Assembly (NCBI GenBank): GCA_014138095.1
Contig: JACGXE010000019.1
Coordinates: 21,689 to 85,688, forward strand
Direction of reading: 5' to 3'
Length of the DNA stretch: 64,000 nt
From: Ochrobactrum sp. RH2CCR150
GTDB taxonomy: Bacteria; Pseudomonadota; Alphaproteobacteria; Rhizobiales; Rhizobiaceae
Shown: positions 9,437-18,670 of the stretch, piece by piece
Layout of the letters: the number at the start of each line of letters is the position of its first letter
Numbering within the stretch: position 1 is the first letter of the stretch
Position numbers and translations under genes: made by a program
Notes under the pieces: generated by a model
Databases searched by the model: none
What the model was told of the DNA's origin: nothing
What the model saw: only the letters and a program-made list of their open reading frames with translations

Positions 9437-10951
9437 TTAATGCTGAACTCCGCTGCTGGCAGCGAAAGAGAGCGTGCTTTCGACGGCAGATTTCCATCGC
9501 CGATATCTCTGCTCGTGTCGGTCACCCTGTAACGCCGGCCCGAAAACAGTATCTGGCTGCCAGGGGGCCGCGCTGGCCTCGAGATTCGGCCATATACCGG
9601 AGCCTGACCCCGCGAGAAGAGCTGCACCAAAGGCAGTTGTCTCTTTCATTGAAGGCCGTTCAACAGGCTTACCGAGGCAGTTTGCCAAGGCTTGCATGGC
9701 CCAATCGCTAGAAGACATCCCACCATCGACCCGAAGCTTGGGAAGTTCCGAAAGCCCGTGGAAATCGTTTGCCATAGCGGTAAGTAGGTCACGGCTTTGG
9801 AAGCATACCGACTCCAGCGTAGCTCGCGCGATCTCCGCTACTCCACTGGCGCGTGTGAGGCCGAAAATCGCCCCACGAGCGTCCGGGTTCCAATACGGGG
9901 CACCCAGACCCACGAACGCGGGCACCAAGTAAACCTCTTCGTCGTCATTGGCAATCGCGGCGAGTTCTCCGGCCTCGTGCGCTTTACCAATCATTTTCAA
10001 AGAGTCTCTCAACCACTGCACTGCCGCGCCCGCCACGAAGATAGAACCCTCGAGCGCGTAGGTGGTTCTGCCAGCAATCCGGTAAGCGATCGTCGACAGC
10101 ATGCGGTTACTCGAACGCACAATTGTTTCGCCAGTATTGAGAACGACGAAGCAGCCGGTTCCAAAGGTTGCCTTGATCATCCCAGGTCGCAGGCATGCCT
10201 GTCCAATTGTAGCAGCTTGCTGATCTCCGGCGACGCCTGCAATTGCAATCGACGATCCGAAGGCTGCAGGAATTGTATTGCCGAAGAAACCGGCTGAGTC
10301 CCGCACCTCAGGGAGAACCGCGCGAGGAACTCGAAAGAGCTTGAGTAGGTCTTCATCCCAACAGTTCTCTGCGATGTTATAAAGTGAGGTTCTGGATGCG
10401 TTCGTTGCATCGGTTGCATGCACACTACCACCAGTCAGTTTCCATATAAGCCAGCTGTCGATCGTACCGAAAAGAATCTCGCCGCGCTCCGCCGCAGCTC
10501 TCGCGCCAGGCACATTATCAAGTACCCATGCGATCTTCGTCGCCGAGAAATAAGGATCGAGCAAAAGTCCAGTTCTGGCCTCTACCGACGCACCGTGACC
10601 CTCACGGATTAATCGTTCGCACTCCGATGCGGTCCTGCGATCCTGCCAAACGATAGCATGGTGAATAGGCTTTCCAGACGCCTTCTCCCAGACGACGCAG
10701 GTCTCACGTTGATTTGTAATGCCAATAGCGGCGACGTCGAAGGGTGAACCAGCGACTTTACCAATAACCTCCCTCGTTGTCTCAATGACCGATGAAAGGA
10801 TTTCCTCAGCGTCGTGTTCAACCTCGCCCGGCCGCGGAAAGTGTTGCCGGATCTCCCTGTGTGCTGATCCGACTGCACGTCTGTTTTCGTCGAATAGGAT
10901 TGCTCTCGACGAGGTAGTCCCTTGGTCGATTGCTATAATGTATCGCGGCAT
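9437..10951 (-). CDS. glpK: Glycerol kinase-like FGGY kinase
   Basis: A 504-residue cytoplasmic kinase, full length for glycerol kinase. It would phosphorylate glycerol or a related polyol at the 3-position with ATP. Visible motifs are the N-terminal phosphate-binding [16 protein letters not shown], the [11 protein letters not shown] region, IVWQDRRT, and the C-terminal FGGY signature around [16 protein letters not shown]. It is the last gene of a minus-strand operon (solute-binding protein, ATPase, two permeases, SGNH hydrolase, kinase), 66 bases after the hydrolase stop. The context suggests it acts on the polyol delivered by the transporter and trimmed by the esterases. This is probably not the housekeeping glycerol kinase, which usually sits with glpD or glpF. 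Confidence 0.85.
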   Translation of the reverse strand: MPRYIIAIDQGTTSSRAILFDENRRAVGSAHREIRQHFPRPGEVEHDAEEILSSVIETTREVIGKVAGSPFDVAAIGITNQRETCVVWEKASGKPIHHAIVWQDRRTASECERLIREGHGASVEARTGLLLDPYFSATKIAWVLDNVPGARAAAERGEILFGTIDSWLIWKLTGGSVHATDATNASRTSLYNIAENCWDEDLLKLFRVPRAVLPEVRDSAGFFGNTIPAAFGSSIAIAGVAGDQQAATIGQACLRPGMIKATFGTGCFVVLNTGETIVRSSNRMLSTIAYRIAGRTTYALEGSIFVAGAAVQWLRDSLKMIGKAHEAGELAAIANDDEEVYLVPAFVGLGAPYWNPDARGAIFGLTRASGVAEIARATLESVCFQSRDLLTAMANDFHGLSELPKLRVDGGMSSSDWAMQALANCLGKPVERPSMKETTAFGAALLAGSGSGIWPNLEASAAPWQPDTVFGPALQGDRHEQRYRRWKSAVESTLSFAASSGVQH

Positions 10952-11017
10952 GAAATGTCCTGAGCACTAAGATAAGCCAGCGCGAGAAGGTTCACTGGCT
11001 CCAGACAGTCCCAGCCT

Positions 11018-11701
11018 TTAGGCTGCAGACGGTTGGGGTTTCCGGTTAAAGATCTCCACGACCTTTTTGGCGATCGCGCTTCCAAGCTTAACGTTGGTAT
11101 CAGCAGTGAAATGGATACCATCCACACCGTCAGTCGACACAAATTCTCCAGCGTCTAGAAAGTCGACCTTCAGGAAAGATGCGAGCGCACGATATTGCTT
11201 GGAAAGCTCCACAGACTTTTCGTAGCCGCCAGCAAACATCCCCTCAAACCACGGATCTTGCATAGGGGCGAGCGGAGGAGGCGCAACTATAAGAAGCTTC
11301 GGAGCAGGATATGTCGTTCCTACGCCTCCGGCTGATGTCAGTACTTGCCCGGCTAGCTTGCCCATCCCATTCGCAATTTCGTAGGCGGTGCGACGAAAGT
11401 AAGACTTCGTGTCATTCGTACCCAGCAGGATGATCACGAGGTCGAGCGGAAAGTGACTTGCAAGAGCCGATGGCAGATAAGTGCTGCCGTTCAGCCTTGG
11501 ATCGTTAGGATCGTCAACCGACGTTGTCCGGGCGCTGAGCCCTTCCTCGATGATGTGATACTCCCCCCCGAGCTCTCTAGCCATCGCGCCTGTCCACCGC
11601 TGCTCAAATGGGTACCGCAGCGTCGGTGAAGCCTCCTGCACCGGGATCCAACCCCATGTCAGGGAATCTCCAAAGCACAGAATCGATCGTTTTTCTTCCA
11701 T
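11018..11701 (-). CDS. SGNH/GDSL-family hydrolase (esterase) 1
   Basis: A 227-residue SGNH hydrolase without signal peptide, so cytoplasmic. Block I is CFGDSLTWG with the nucleophile Ser, the block III Asn is in LLGTNDTK, and the catalytic Asp/His pair is in DGVDGIHFTAD. Such enzymes hydrolyse carboxylic esters or acetyl groups. It starts 9 bases after the upstream permease stop with a ribosome binding site (AGGAGGTAG), so it is co-transcribed with the transporter. It is paralogous to the SGNH hydrolase at 16523-17188 (shared EEGL..RTT and LGTND segments). Likely role: removing an acyl group from an imported polyol ester before the kinase acts. The substrate is unknown. Confidence 0.85.
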   Translation of the reverse strand: MEEKRSILCFGDSLTWGWIPVQEASPTLRYPFEQRWTGAMARELGGEYHIIEEGLSARTTSVDDPNDPRLNGSTYLPSALASHFPLDLVIILLGTNDTKSYFRRTAYEIANGMGKLAGQVLTSAGGVGTTYPAPKLLIVAPPPLAPMQDPWFEGMFAGGYEKSVELSKQYRALASFLKVDFLDAGEFVSTDGVDGIHFTADTNVKLGSAIAKKVVEIFNRKPQPSAA

Positions 11702-11710
11702 ATCTACCTC

Positions 11711-12673
11711 CTATTGCGATTTACTGCCGCTCGACTTAAGGCCGTAGAAGACCGCAGCCAGCAGAATGATGAGGCCTTGCGCGACTAGTTTGCCTGGCTC
11801 GCCGACGCCAAACATGGTCATGACCACGAACAGGAAAGCGAAGCATAGCACGCCAAAGAATGGACCCCACACGCCGCCCTCACCCCGACCAAAGACGACG
11901 CCGCCAAGGATGGTCGCGGCTACGGAGAGGATCGGCAGGTCCAAGCCAACCCGTACGCTTCCGACTGCTATTGAAGCGGTTTGAACTAGGGCAGCGATCC
12001 CCGTGATCATTCCCGCGATAGCGTGAGCGGCGATGACCGTCCGCTCTACGGGAATCCCTGAAAAGTGCGCCGCTTCAACGCTCTCACCTACAGACGAAAT
12101 AAATTTCCCGAAGACGGTCCGAGCGAGCGTTACGGAAAGCACTGCCGTTATCACTATCCAGAAGATTACTGGTGTAGGAATGGATAGAACCTTTGTGTTG
12201 AAGAGTTCGTCAAAAGCGGGCGGTACGTCACCAGGGGGCCTACCGCTCGACAAAAACTGAACCAGTCCGACGAGGACGATGCTCAATGCCAGTGTGACAA
12301 TGACAGCCGAGACACGCCGGATAGCAATCATGAACCCGTTGAACAGCCCGATGATCAGTCCCAGGCTAAGTGCGAGAAACAAGAAGAAGGTCAGCGACGC
12401 GCCTGGAAACATGTCCGACGATATGCAGTAATTGATCAGCAGGATCACACCGCCGCCGGACAGGTCAATAGACTTGACGCGCATCACCAGGAGTTGCCCG
12501 AGGACGAGGATACCTAGCGGTACGACCTGCCGGACGAACACGCCCATGACGTTGAAGTTCAGCATCTGTGGTCTCGCGACCCAGAGGATTGCGATCAAAA
12601 TAACGAATAGAAAGTAAGCGGGCGGGACCTTCGAAATCGTCCGCAGCATCGATTTTTTGACGAGAGCCGACAT
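11711..12673 (-). CDS. Ribose-type sugar ABC transporter permease 2
   Basis: A 320-residue inner-membrane protein of the BPD_transp_2 (RbsC/XylH) class with about nine hydrophobic segments. The frame extends upstream to 12727, but the ATG at 12673 overlaps the previous permease stop as TGATG, the usual coupled arrangement, and removes an unrelated N-terminus. It should form a heterodimeric channel with the permease at 12673-13647. The conserved cytoplasmic loop (GESVEAAHFSGIPVERT) that contacts the ATPase is present. Confidence 0.88.
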   Translation of the reverse strand: MSALVKKSMLRTISKVPPAYFLFVILIAILWVARPQMLNFNVMGVFVRQVVPLGILVLGQLLVMRVKSIDLSGGGVILLINYCISSDMFPGASLTFFLFLALSLGLIIGLFNGFMIAIRRVSAVIVTLALSIVLVGLVQFLSSGRPPGDVPPAFDELFNTKVLSIPTPVIFWIVITAVLSVTLARTVFGKFISSVGESVEAAHFSGIPVERTVIAAHAIAGMITGIAALVQTASIAVGSVRVGLDLPILSVAATILGGVVFGRGEGGVWGPFFGVLCFAFLFVVMTMFGVGEPGKLVAQGLIILLAAVFYGLKSSGSKSQ

Positions 12674-13647
12674 CAGAGTCCAATCCTCTTGCGGGACAGG
12701 AGGGAAACGACGAACATCAGCAGGCATCCCTTGACTGCGGTCTGAATAAAAGGTGTGACGTTGAGAAGATTCATGCCATTCGAAAGCATTGCGAGTACCG
12801 TTACGCCAACGACGGTGCCATGCAGGCTGCCCACACCGCCGGACAATTGTGTGCCACCGATTGCCACGGCAGTGATTGCATCGAGTTCGAATAGGAGACC
12901 CACGTTAGGATCGCCAGACACGATACGCCCCGCGAGAAAGATACCTGCGGCGCAGGCAAAGGCCGAGCTTGCCACGTAGGCAAGCACAATGTTGCGCCGC
13001 GCGGGAATGCCGAAATTCCTGGCCGCATCATTCATGCCTGCGGCTACGCCGCCGCCTATCGCAAAGAGGTGGATCCCAAATCTCGTGCTGTAAAGGAGTT
13101 TCCATGCGACGAGGAGCGTAACGAAACCCCAAATAATTGGCATTGGAATGCCAATTATTGATCCTTCTACCAACCAACGAACGAAATCGGGGATGACGCC
13201 GCCGGATACTGGACGCAGGACACGCGTCATTCCAAGAACGATATATTGCATGGACAGTGTCGCGATGATCGGGTGAACGTTGAAACGGGTTACACAAAGG
13301 CCGTTAATCAACCCGATGAGCGCAGCGAGCATCAGCACTCCCGGTATGGAAATCCATACCGGTGCCCCAAGCGCAAGAACTGCAGTAGTGAAACTAATCA
13401 CGGAACCAACTGAAAGGTCGAGTCCGCCGATAAGGATAACGAAGGTTTGTCCAACTGCTGTTATAAGCAGCGGCATTGCCTGCGCGATAAGGTTCGACGC
13501 GTTCGCGGTCGTTGCGAACTGGCTTGTTGTGAATATCAGCCAGCAAGCGATGGCGATAGCAAGAATTGCCGGGAAAAGCCAAAGTCCCTGCCGATGGCCG
13601 CGATTGCCCAGATATCTGAACAAGGTTGAGTTGCCTGAAAGGCTCAT
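12673..13647 (-). CDS. Ribose-type sugar ABC transporter permease 1
   Basis: A 324-residue polytopic membrane protein of the RbsC/XylH permease family. The features seen are a first transmembrane segment near residues 21-40, the family motif QTFVILIGGLDLSVGSV, and the coupling loop GGVAAGMNDAARNFGIPARR. It lies 17 bases downstream of the ATPase stop and is coupled by TGATG to permease 2. Two different permeases with one double-domain ATPase is typical for pentose, erythritol or other polyol uptake systems of Hyphomicrobiales. Confidence 0.9.
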   Translation of the reverse strand: MSLSGNSTLFRYLGNRGHRQGLWLFPAILAIAIACWLIFTTSQFATTANASNLIAQAMPLLITAVGQTFVILIGGLDLSVGSVISFTTAVLALGAPVWISIPGVLMLAALIGLINGLCVTRFNVHPIIATLSMQYIVLGMTRVLRPVSGGVIPDFVRWLVEGSIIGIPMPIIWGFVTLLVAWKLLYSTRFGIHLFAIGGGVAAGMNDAARNFGIPARRNIVLAYVASSAFACAAGIFLAGRIVSGDPNVGLLFELDAITAVAIGGTQLSGGVGSLHGTVVGVTVLAMLSNGMNLLNVTPFIQTAVKGCLLMFVVSLLSRKRIGL

Positions 13648-13664
13648 TCCAATCTACCTTCTGC

Positions 13665-15158
13665 TCACGCGCTCAGGGCTGCGTCGAGAATATTGTGCTC
13701 AGTGGCATCCGTTGCTGCCATTTCTGCCACTACTGTGTTGCCGTGAATGACACATATGCGATCACAGAGGCCGATCAGTTCGAGGGTCTCGCGGGACAGG
13801 ACAAGCACAGCACCTCCAAGTTCGGCGAACTCCCGCAACAATCCATAGATCTCTGCCTTTGCCCCGATGTCGACGCCGCGTGTCGGCTCCTCTATCAACA
13901 AGACGTTCATCTTGGCCGCCAGGTAACGCCCCAGAAGGACCTTCTGCTGATTTCCACCCGATAGAGCGCCCGTAACAGCACCCGGATCAGCCACCTTGAT
14001 ATTCATCGTGCGTATTGTCGTCGCGATGACATCCTTATAAGAACGCGCCAGGGAGTAAGCATTGCGGCCGGCGTGCAGCGTCATCGTCAAATTGTGTTCA
14101 ATTGGAAGGCCGAGAAAGAGACCCTCGTCCTTCCGATCCTCTGGAACGAAGCCAACTCCGATCCTCTGCATCGCACGGATGCCTTGCTTGGCACGCATTG
14201 GCAGGCGAACGTTCTGGCCGCATATTACAGCGTTTCCGCTGAACGGCTGATATTCGCCGATCAACGACCGAAGAACTTTCTGTTGTCCTTGCCCCTCAAG
14301 ACCCGCGAGAGCTACAATCTCGCCCTTGCGAACGGTTAGCGAAAACGGCCGCGATCTCGCGGCAATCTTGAAATTGATCAATTCGATGGCGGCGGCGCCC
14401 ACGATCTTCGCCCTTTGTGGAAAGAGATCGCTCAGTTCCCTACCTACCATCATTGCAATGAGCGACGTGGGCGTCATCTCGGAAAGCGGGCGTGTACCCA
14501 CGAGACGGCCGTCTTTGAGCACAGTGACGGTATCACATACGTTGAAAATCTCGTCCATGCGATGCGAGATGTAGACAATAGCCTTGCCCAGACTGCAGAG
14601 CTCACGGATGTGCTTGTTCAAAACCTCCACGTCGGCCGCGTTGAGCGCTGCAGTCGGCTCGTCGAGAATGAAGATATCCGCATCGGCGTCGATACCGTGA
14701 GCAATCTCAACAAACTGCCGTTGAGCAATCGAAAGCTCGGAAACGAGCATTTTAGGGTCAAGATCGAGACTAAGGCGGTGAAGGGCTTTGCGCGTCTCCT
14801 CGCGCATTCGATTATGATCGATGCCGCCAAACCTTGTCCTTGGCTCCCGCCCCAAAAACATGTTCTCAGCAATCGACATGTTCGGAAGCAGAGACAGTTC
14901 CTGAAAAACGGTAGAGATGCCAAAGTCCAGCGCGGCGCGCGGGTTCGAGAAAGCGATACGGTGACCGTTTTTGAAGATATCACCGCTATCCGGCTGATAG
15001 ACGCCTGCGAGAATCTTCATGAGCGTGCTCTTTCCAGCACCATTCTCGCCCATGAGTGCGTGGACGCTCCCTGGCGCGAGGGTGAGTGACACTTCCCGAA
15101 GAGCTTGGTTACCGCCGAAAGCCTTCGATATTCGAGACATTTCAATGAGGTTTTGCAT
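13665..15158 (-). CDS. Sugar ABC transporter ATP-binding protein (double ABC domain)
   Basis: A 497-residue ATPase of the RbsA/MglA type with two fused nucleotide-binding domains. Domain 1 has Walker A GENGAGKST and Walker B DIFILDEPTAALN. Domain 2 has a degenerate Walker A (GLEGQGQQK) but keeps LSGGNQQKVLLGR and LLIEEPTRGVDIGA; this asymmetry is normal for the family. The frame is open to 15284, but the ATG at 15158 gives the family's usual N-terminus (MQNLIEMSRISKAFGG) and a 49-base gap to the binding-protein stop. Confidence 0.92.
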   Translation of the reverse strand: MQNLIEMSRISKAFGGNQALREVSLTLAPGSVHALMGENGAGKSTLMKILAGVYQPDSGDIFKNGHRIAFSNPRAALDFGISTVFQELSLLPNMSIAENMFLGREPRTRFGGIDHNRMREETRKALHRLSLDLDPKMLVSELSIAQRQFVEIAHGIDADADIFILDEPTAALNAADVEVLNKHIRELCSLGKAIVYISHRMDEIFNVCDTVTVLKDGRLVGTRPLSEMTPTSLIAMMVGRELSDLFPQRAKIVGAAAIELINFKIAARSRPFSLTVRKGEIVALAGLEGQGQQKVLRSLIGEYQPFSGNAVICGQNVRLPMRAKQGIRAMQRIGVGFVPEDRKDEGLFLGLPIEHNLTMTLHAGRNAYSLARSYKDVIATTIRTMNIKVADPGAVTGALSGGNQQKVLLGRYLAAKMNVLLIEEPTRGVDIGAKAEIYGLLREFAELGGAVLVLSRETLELIGLCDRICVIHGNTVVAEMAATDATEHNILDAALSA

Positions 15159-15207
15159 ATTCTCAATCCGAGTGTGAGGTCGCCGGGCCATACCCCGGCG
15201 ATAAGTG

Positions 15208-16281
15208 TCACTTCTTTCCGTAAAATTCCTTGAGTTGCTCTTCGGAAAGTTCGGATGGCCACCAGACGTTTGCCGAGAGGTCATCGCGGTAATATTTCTC
15301 TACGGTGTCAATGTCCCAGCCGTCCGGATTGTAAGCGTAATGCTTCTTCAGTTCCTTGCCTTCAAGCAAAGCAACGGCAGCGCGGATACCTGCAGCGCCC
15401 TGTGCTGGACTATAAACTGACGAGATCGATCTGAAGCCGTCCTTGATCCACTGGCCAAAGAAACCGTTGTTCCCTTCGCCCGTGATCGGCGGGATTGGCG
15501 CGCCAAATTGCTTGAAGACGTCGACGCATGCGCGCGTCATGTCGGCGCCGGACGACCAGATACCGTCTACGTTGGGATCGCTGAGATACAGGGTCTCGCA
15601 GACTTTTTTCGCCTTGTCATACTGCCAGTCCCCGTTCTCCTCCGCAGCAATCTTCACGTCGGTGCCCTTGAGGGACTGAAGCAAACCGTTATACCGGTTG
15701 GTATCTTCCGGGTGACCAGCGAGACCGCGGAGCACCCAGATATTGCCTTTACCATTCAGTTCCTTCACGAGGAAGTCACCCATGACCTTGCCGAAGTGCT
15801 CGGCTCCGCCCTGGATCTCGGTGGTGTATGCATCGCTATCGATACGACCGGTGTGCAGAACGACTGGAATTCCTGCCTTAACGGCTTTCTCAATACTCGC
15901 ATTGGCAGAAGTGGAGGTTACAGGTTGAACAATGATCGCATCGACCTTCTGCGCTATAAGGTCTTCAATGTCGGCAACCTGTTTCTTCTGGTCGAATCCC
16001 GCGTCAAGCAGAATGAACTTGCTAATGCGCTTGTCTCTGGCAGCAGCGGCATCAGCTTCGTGCGCGACCTGCACGGTCCAGGTATTGGCGTTCACACCGA
16101 AGCTGCTCATCCCGATAACCCAAGGCGCATCCTTCTTAAACTTATTCGCCTCAACGCTGGGATTGTTCTCTGTTGGCGTCGTGACGCCTTCAAGCAGATT
16201 CACCTCTTGGGCATGAAGCGGCATGGCTCCAAGCGTTGTCGCGACCAACAGCGATATTGCAAGTTTCTTCAGCATGCTCAT
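15208..16281 (-). CDS. Periplasmic sugar/polyol-binding protein
   Basis: A 357-residue solute-binding protein of the Peripla_BP_4 (ribose/LacI-like) fold. The start at 16281 is set by a strong ribosome binding site (GGAGG, 7 bases upstream); it gives a signal peptide MSMLKKLAISLLVATTLGAM ending ...PLHA before QEV. The core contains the typical IIVQPVTSTSANASIEKAVKAGIPV hinge region, split here as DAIIVQPVTS and KAGIPVVLHTGR. It is the first gene of the minus-strand transport operon and is transcribed from the operator-bearing region 16282-16522. The ligand is not predictable; the kinase and esterases point to a polyol or polyol ester. Confidence 0.92.
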   Translation of the reverse strand: MSMLKKLAISLLVATTLGAMPLHAQEVNLLEGVTTPTENNPSVEANKFKKDAPWVIGMSSFGVNANTWTVQVAHEADAAAARDKRISKFILLDAGFDQKKQVADIEDLIAQKVDAIIVQPVTSTSANASIEKAVKAGIPVVLHTGRIDSDAYTTEIQGGAEHFGKVMGDFLVKELNGKGNIWVLRGLAGHPEDTNRYNGLLQSLKGTDVKIAAEENGDWQYDKAKKVCETLYLSDPNVDGIWSSGADMTRACVDVFKQFGAPIPPITGEGNNGFFGQWIKDGFRSISSVYSPAQGAAGIRAAVALLEGKELKKHYAYNPDGWDIDTVEKYYRDDLSANVWWPSELSEEQLKEFYGKK

Positions 16282-16362
16282 AAGCTCCTCCATAACCAAT
16301 GATCTGTCGAAATTCGGAGCACACGTCACCTCTCACGGAATGGCGTCGCCGGTCCGTGATAA

Positions 16363-16383
16363 TTGTTCATGCACTCTGAATAA
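16363..16383. promoter_or_regulatory. Candidate ROK-repressor operator O1
   Basis: A 21-bp imperfect inverted repeat, TTGTTCAT-N6-TGAATAA, inside AATTGTTCA..TGAATAATT. The same 21-bp layout recurs at 16432-16452. Both sit in the divergent promoter between the binding-protein gene and the SGNH/ROK pair. AT-rich inverted repeats of this size are typical ROK-family operators. Confidence 0.6.
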
Positions 16384-16431
16384 TTCCTCCGTGGAGCGAA
16401 AGAAACATCCTGAATCGACAGTTGTCAATAG

Positions 16432-16452
16432 TTATTCATGTTGAATGAATAA
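16432..16452. promoter_or_regulatory. Candidate ROK-repressor operator O2
   Basis: TTATTCAT-N5-ATGAATAA is a perfect 8-bp inverted repeat with a 5-base spacer. It matches O1 at the outer positions (TTxTTCATG...TGAATAA) and lies 69 bases from it, a spacing that would allow looping or simultaneous control of both divergent transcripts. Confidence 0.65.
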
Positions 16453-16522
16453 TCTCATCTGATATTGATAATTGGAACGCCAACGTGCAGAAGAGATCCA
16501 GCGGATTAGGAGGAGCCGGACG

Positions 16523-17188
16523 ATGCGCACCATTCTATGTTTTGGAGACTCGAATACGTACGGACAGGTTCCAGGTGGCTCTCCGATGGACCGGTATAAG
16601 GTTCTGGAGCGCTGGCCCGGAGTCATGAAGGCGCATCTCGGCGATGGTTGGCACGTAATAGAGGAAGGTCTCTGCGGCCGTACAACAGTCCACAGCGACC
16701 CGATCGAAGGCGCTCACAAGAACGGCAGAACTTATCTTCTTCCTTGTCTGCAGAGCCATGCCCCTATTGACCTTGTCATTTTAATGCTCGGGACTAACGA
16801 TCTAAAGGCCCGGTTCAACATGCCCCCTTCCGAAGTGGCGATGGCCATCGGATGCCTTGTGCATGACATACGCGAACTGTCTCCTGGCCCTCGGGGGCAT
16901 GATCCGGAGATCCTGATAGTAGCTCCTCCTCCCATGCTAGACGACATTAAGGAGTGGGAAGCGATCTTCTCGGGCGCGCAGGCGAAATCTCACAAATTGG
17001 CCCTCGAGTTCGAGATCATGGCTGACTCACTTGAAGCCCACTTCTTCGATGCCGGGACGGTATGCACCTGCGCGTCCGAAGACGGGTTTCACATCGACGC
17101 CAAAGCGCATCGCATTCTGGGAGAGACCCTCGCCCAGGAGGTTCTGGCCATCGGCTGGCCAGAACCTCGTTCCGACAAGAAGCTCTAA
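16523..17188 (+). CDS. SGNH/GDSL-family hydrolase (esterase) 2
   Basis: A 221-residue cytoplasmic SGNH hydrolase. An ATG at 16523 preceded by GGAGGAG (16508-16514) is chosen over the upstream open frame. Motifs: CFGDSNTYG (nucleophile Ser), MLGTNDLK (Asn) and the catalytic EDGFHIDAKAH near the C-terminus. It is divergent from the transporter operon and directly upstream of the ROK regulator, with 11 bases between stop and start. It is a diverged paralogue of the hydrolase at 11018-11701; both keep the complete catalytic set. Confidence 0.85.
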   Translation: MRTILCFGDSNTYGQVPGGSPMDRYKVLERWPGVMKAHLGDGWHVIEEGLCGRTTVHSDPIEGAHKNGRTYLLPCLQSHAPIDLVILMLGTNDLKARFNMPPSEVAMAIGCLVHDIRELSPGPRGHDPEILIVAPPPMLDDIKEWEAIFSGAQAKSHKLALEFEIMADSLEAHFFDAGTVCTCASEDGFHIDAKAHRILGETLAQEVLAIGWPEPRSDKKL

Positions 17189-17199
17189 AGGACCATCAT

Positions 17200-18279
17200 T
17201 TGCCAGACATGCGGTTTGCCCCTCCGAATCCGTTGCGCATTGCTGACCGAGCGAGCGGTCTCAACGCAATCAGCGTGCGTAGCTACAATGAGCGACTGGT
17301 TCTTTCGCTACTCCTGCAGAACGACGCCACCACCCGACTTGAGATCGGTGAGAAGACTGGTTTGTCGGCTCAGACGATCTCAGTGATTGTTCGTTCCCTT
17401 GAGCAGGAAGGCCTTGTCGTGCGTGGCCAAGCGCAACGAGGTCGGGTCGGCCCGCCGACCACGCCGCTGATGCTCAATCCAGAGGGCGCCTTCTCTGTTG
17501 GCGTGAGCGTCGGACACCGCAATGCTCATATCGTTCTGGTAGATTTCGTTGGGAATGTGAAATTTGCCAGATCTGTTCCGCATCGAACACCCGGTGAATT
17601 TGATGACGTGGACGGGGTGACACGGGAGGTGGCTGCCGCAGTCGCCAGTCTATCCAGGCACGAGCGCACCAGAATCGCCGGTATCGGCGTGGGAATTCCG
17701 GCACCCAACGAGGGCCGAATGGCAAGCAATGAAGAACTACATAAACGCCTCGAAATAGACCTCGGGCTTCCAGTGTTCGTGCAAAATGACATCGCCGCCG
17801 CCGCCGCAGGGGAGAGCCTTTTCGGCCCGGCCCGGACTCTGCAGGACTTTCTCTATTTTTACCTCGGCGCACGTCTACACAGTCGCCTCATTCTTAATCA
17901 CCAGATTTATAATGGCAATTCACCGGTCAGTCACGACGTTGGAGTGTCTGCCCTCGAGAGGTCACTCGTCTCGAAGGAAGCGGCCGAACTAGTCTGGAAC
18001 TCAAGTGCTGATTGGACAAATCTCGGGCAAATCGGCACCGAATGGTTCGATGAATGCGTGAATAAACTTGTTGGTTCAATCACAGCGCTTTCCCAATTCA
18101 TCGAGGTCCAAACGATCGTTCTTGCATCATTTGTCCCTTTATCCGTAACCGCGCGACTGTGTTCCGAAGTCGAGAGTAAACTCCCCTTCATCCAAGCTTT
18201 GCCAGGTAAGACCGGGGTTGCTCCAAAAGCCATCGGAGCGGCCAGCCTACCGTTCAGCTCGCGTTTCATGTTGGAATGA
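17200..18279 (+). CDS. ROK-family transcriptional repressor (degenerate kinase domain)
   Basis: A 359-residue regulator. A TTG at 17200 has AAGGA seven bases upstream; the ATG at 17209 is the alternative. Residues about 20-75 form a winged helix-turn-helix (NDATTRLEIGEKTGLSAQTISVIVRSLEQEGLV). The rest is a ROK fold, with GVSVGHRNAHIVLVDF in the place of the usual DxGGT phosphate motif and QNDIAAAAAGE matching the conserved NDxNAAA(L)GE. The Cys-rich zinc motif (CxCGxxGCxE) of typical ROK proteins is missing; SPVSHDVGVSALERS stands there. It probably senses the imported sugar and represses both divergent transcripts through the two 21-bp operators. Kinase activity is unlikely. Confidence 0.85.
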   Translation: MPDMRFAPPNPLRIADRASGLNAISVRSYNERLVLSLLLQNDATTRLEIGEKTGLSAQTISVIVRSLEQEGLVVRGQAQRGRVGPPTTPLMLNPEGAFSVGVSVGHRNAHIVLVDFVGNVKFARSVPHRTPGEFDDVDGVTREVAAAVASLSRHERTRIAGIGVGIPAPNEGRMASNEELHKRLEIDLGLPVFVQNDIAAAAAGESLFGPARTLQDFLYFYLGARLHSRLILNHQIYNGNSPVSHDVGVSALERSLVSKEAAELVWNSSADWTNLGQIGTEWFDECVNKLVGSITALSQFIEVQTIVLASFVPLSVTARLCSEVESKLPFIQALPGKTGVAPKAIGAASLPFSSRFMLE

Positions 18280-18670
18280 AGGACGTGACGCTCGACGAAA
18301 TGGTCGAGCGTCTGTCCGTTGAACGGCAGGTGAGGATCAGCCGGAGTCCGCTTAGTGCTTGTCAAACCCGTCGCTCACTCTTCAACAAATGCCAACACTC
18401 GTTTACGCAACGCTGGCTGATGTCATCTGTCGGTAGTCACTGTATCTTCAAAACCACATTGCAGAGCCACATCCATCCTGCAGCGAGATTACCTTGAATC
18501 CGCGATCTGGCGTCACTTCGCGATAGAAACCGAAATGCTAGCCTTGCTGCCGACGACGCGCAGCCATGTCTTCTGGATTTGGCGAGGAAATCACCCTAAA
18601 GTTGCCTCGACAGATTTCCGGCAACGCAACAAAGCCCACGGCCGAGGCACAAAACATCTGGGAGGATAAA
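18280..18670. other. Intergenic between ROK gene and mocA-like gene
   Basis: About 390 bases with only short unrecognised frames (for example 18276-18497, which overlaps the ROK stop and lacks a clear ribosome binding site). No terminator or repeat could be seen. Confidence 0.4.

Noticed and set aside
18276..18497. A 73-codon frame overlapping the ROK stop
   Set aside because: No clear ribosome binding site, no recognisable product and poor codon pattern.
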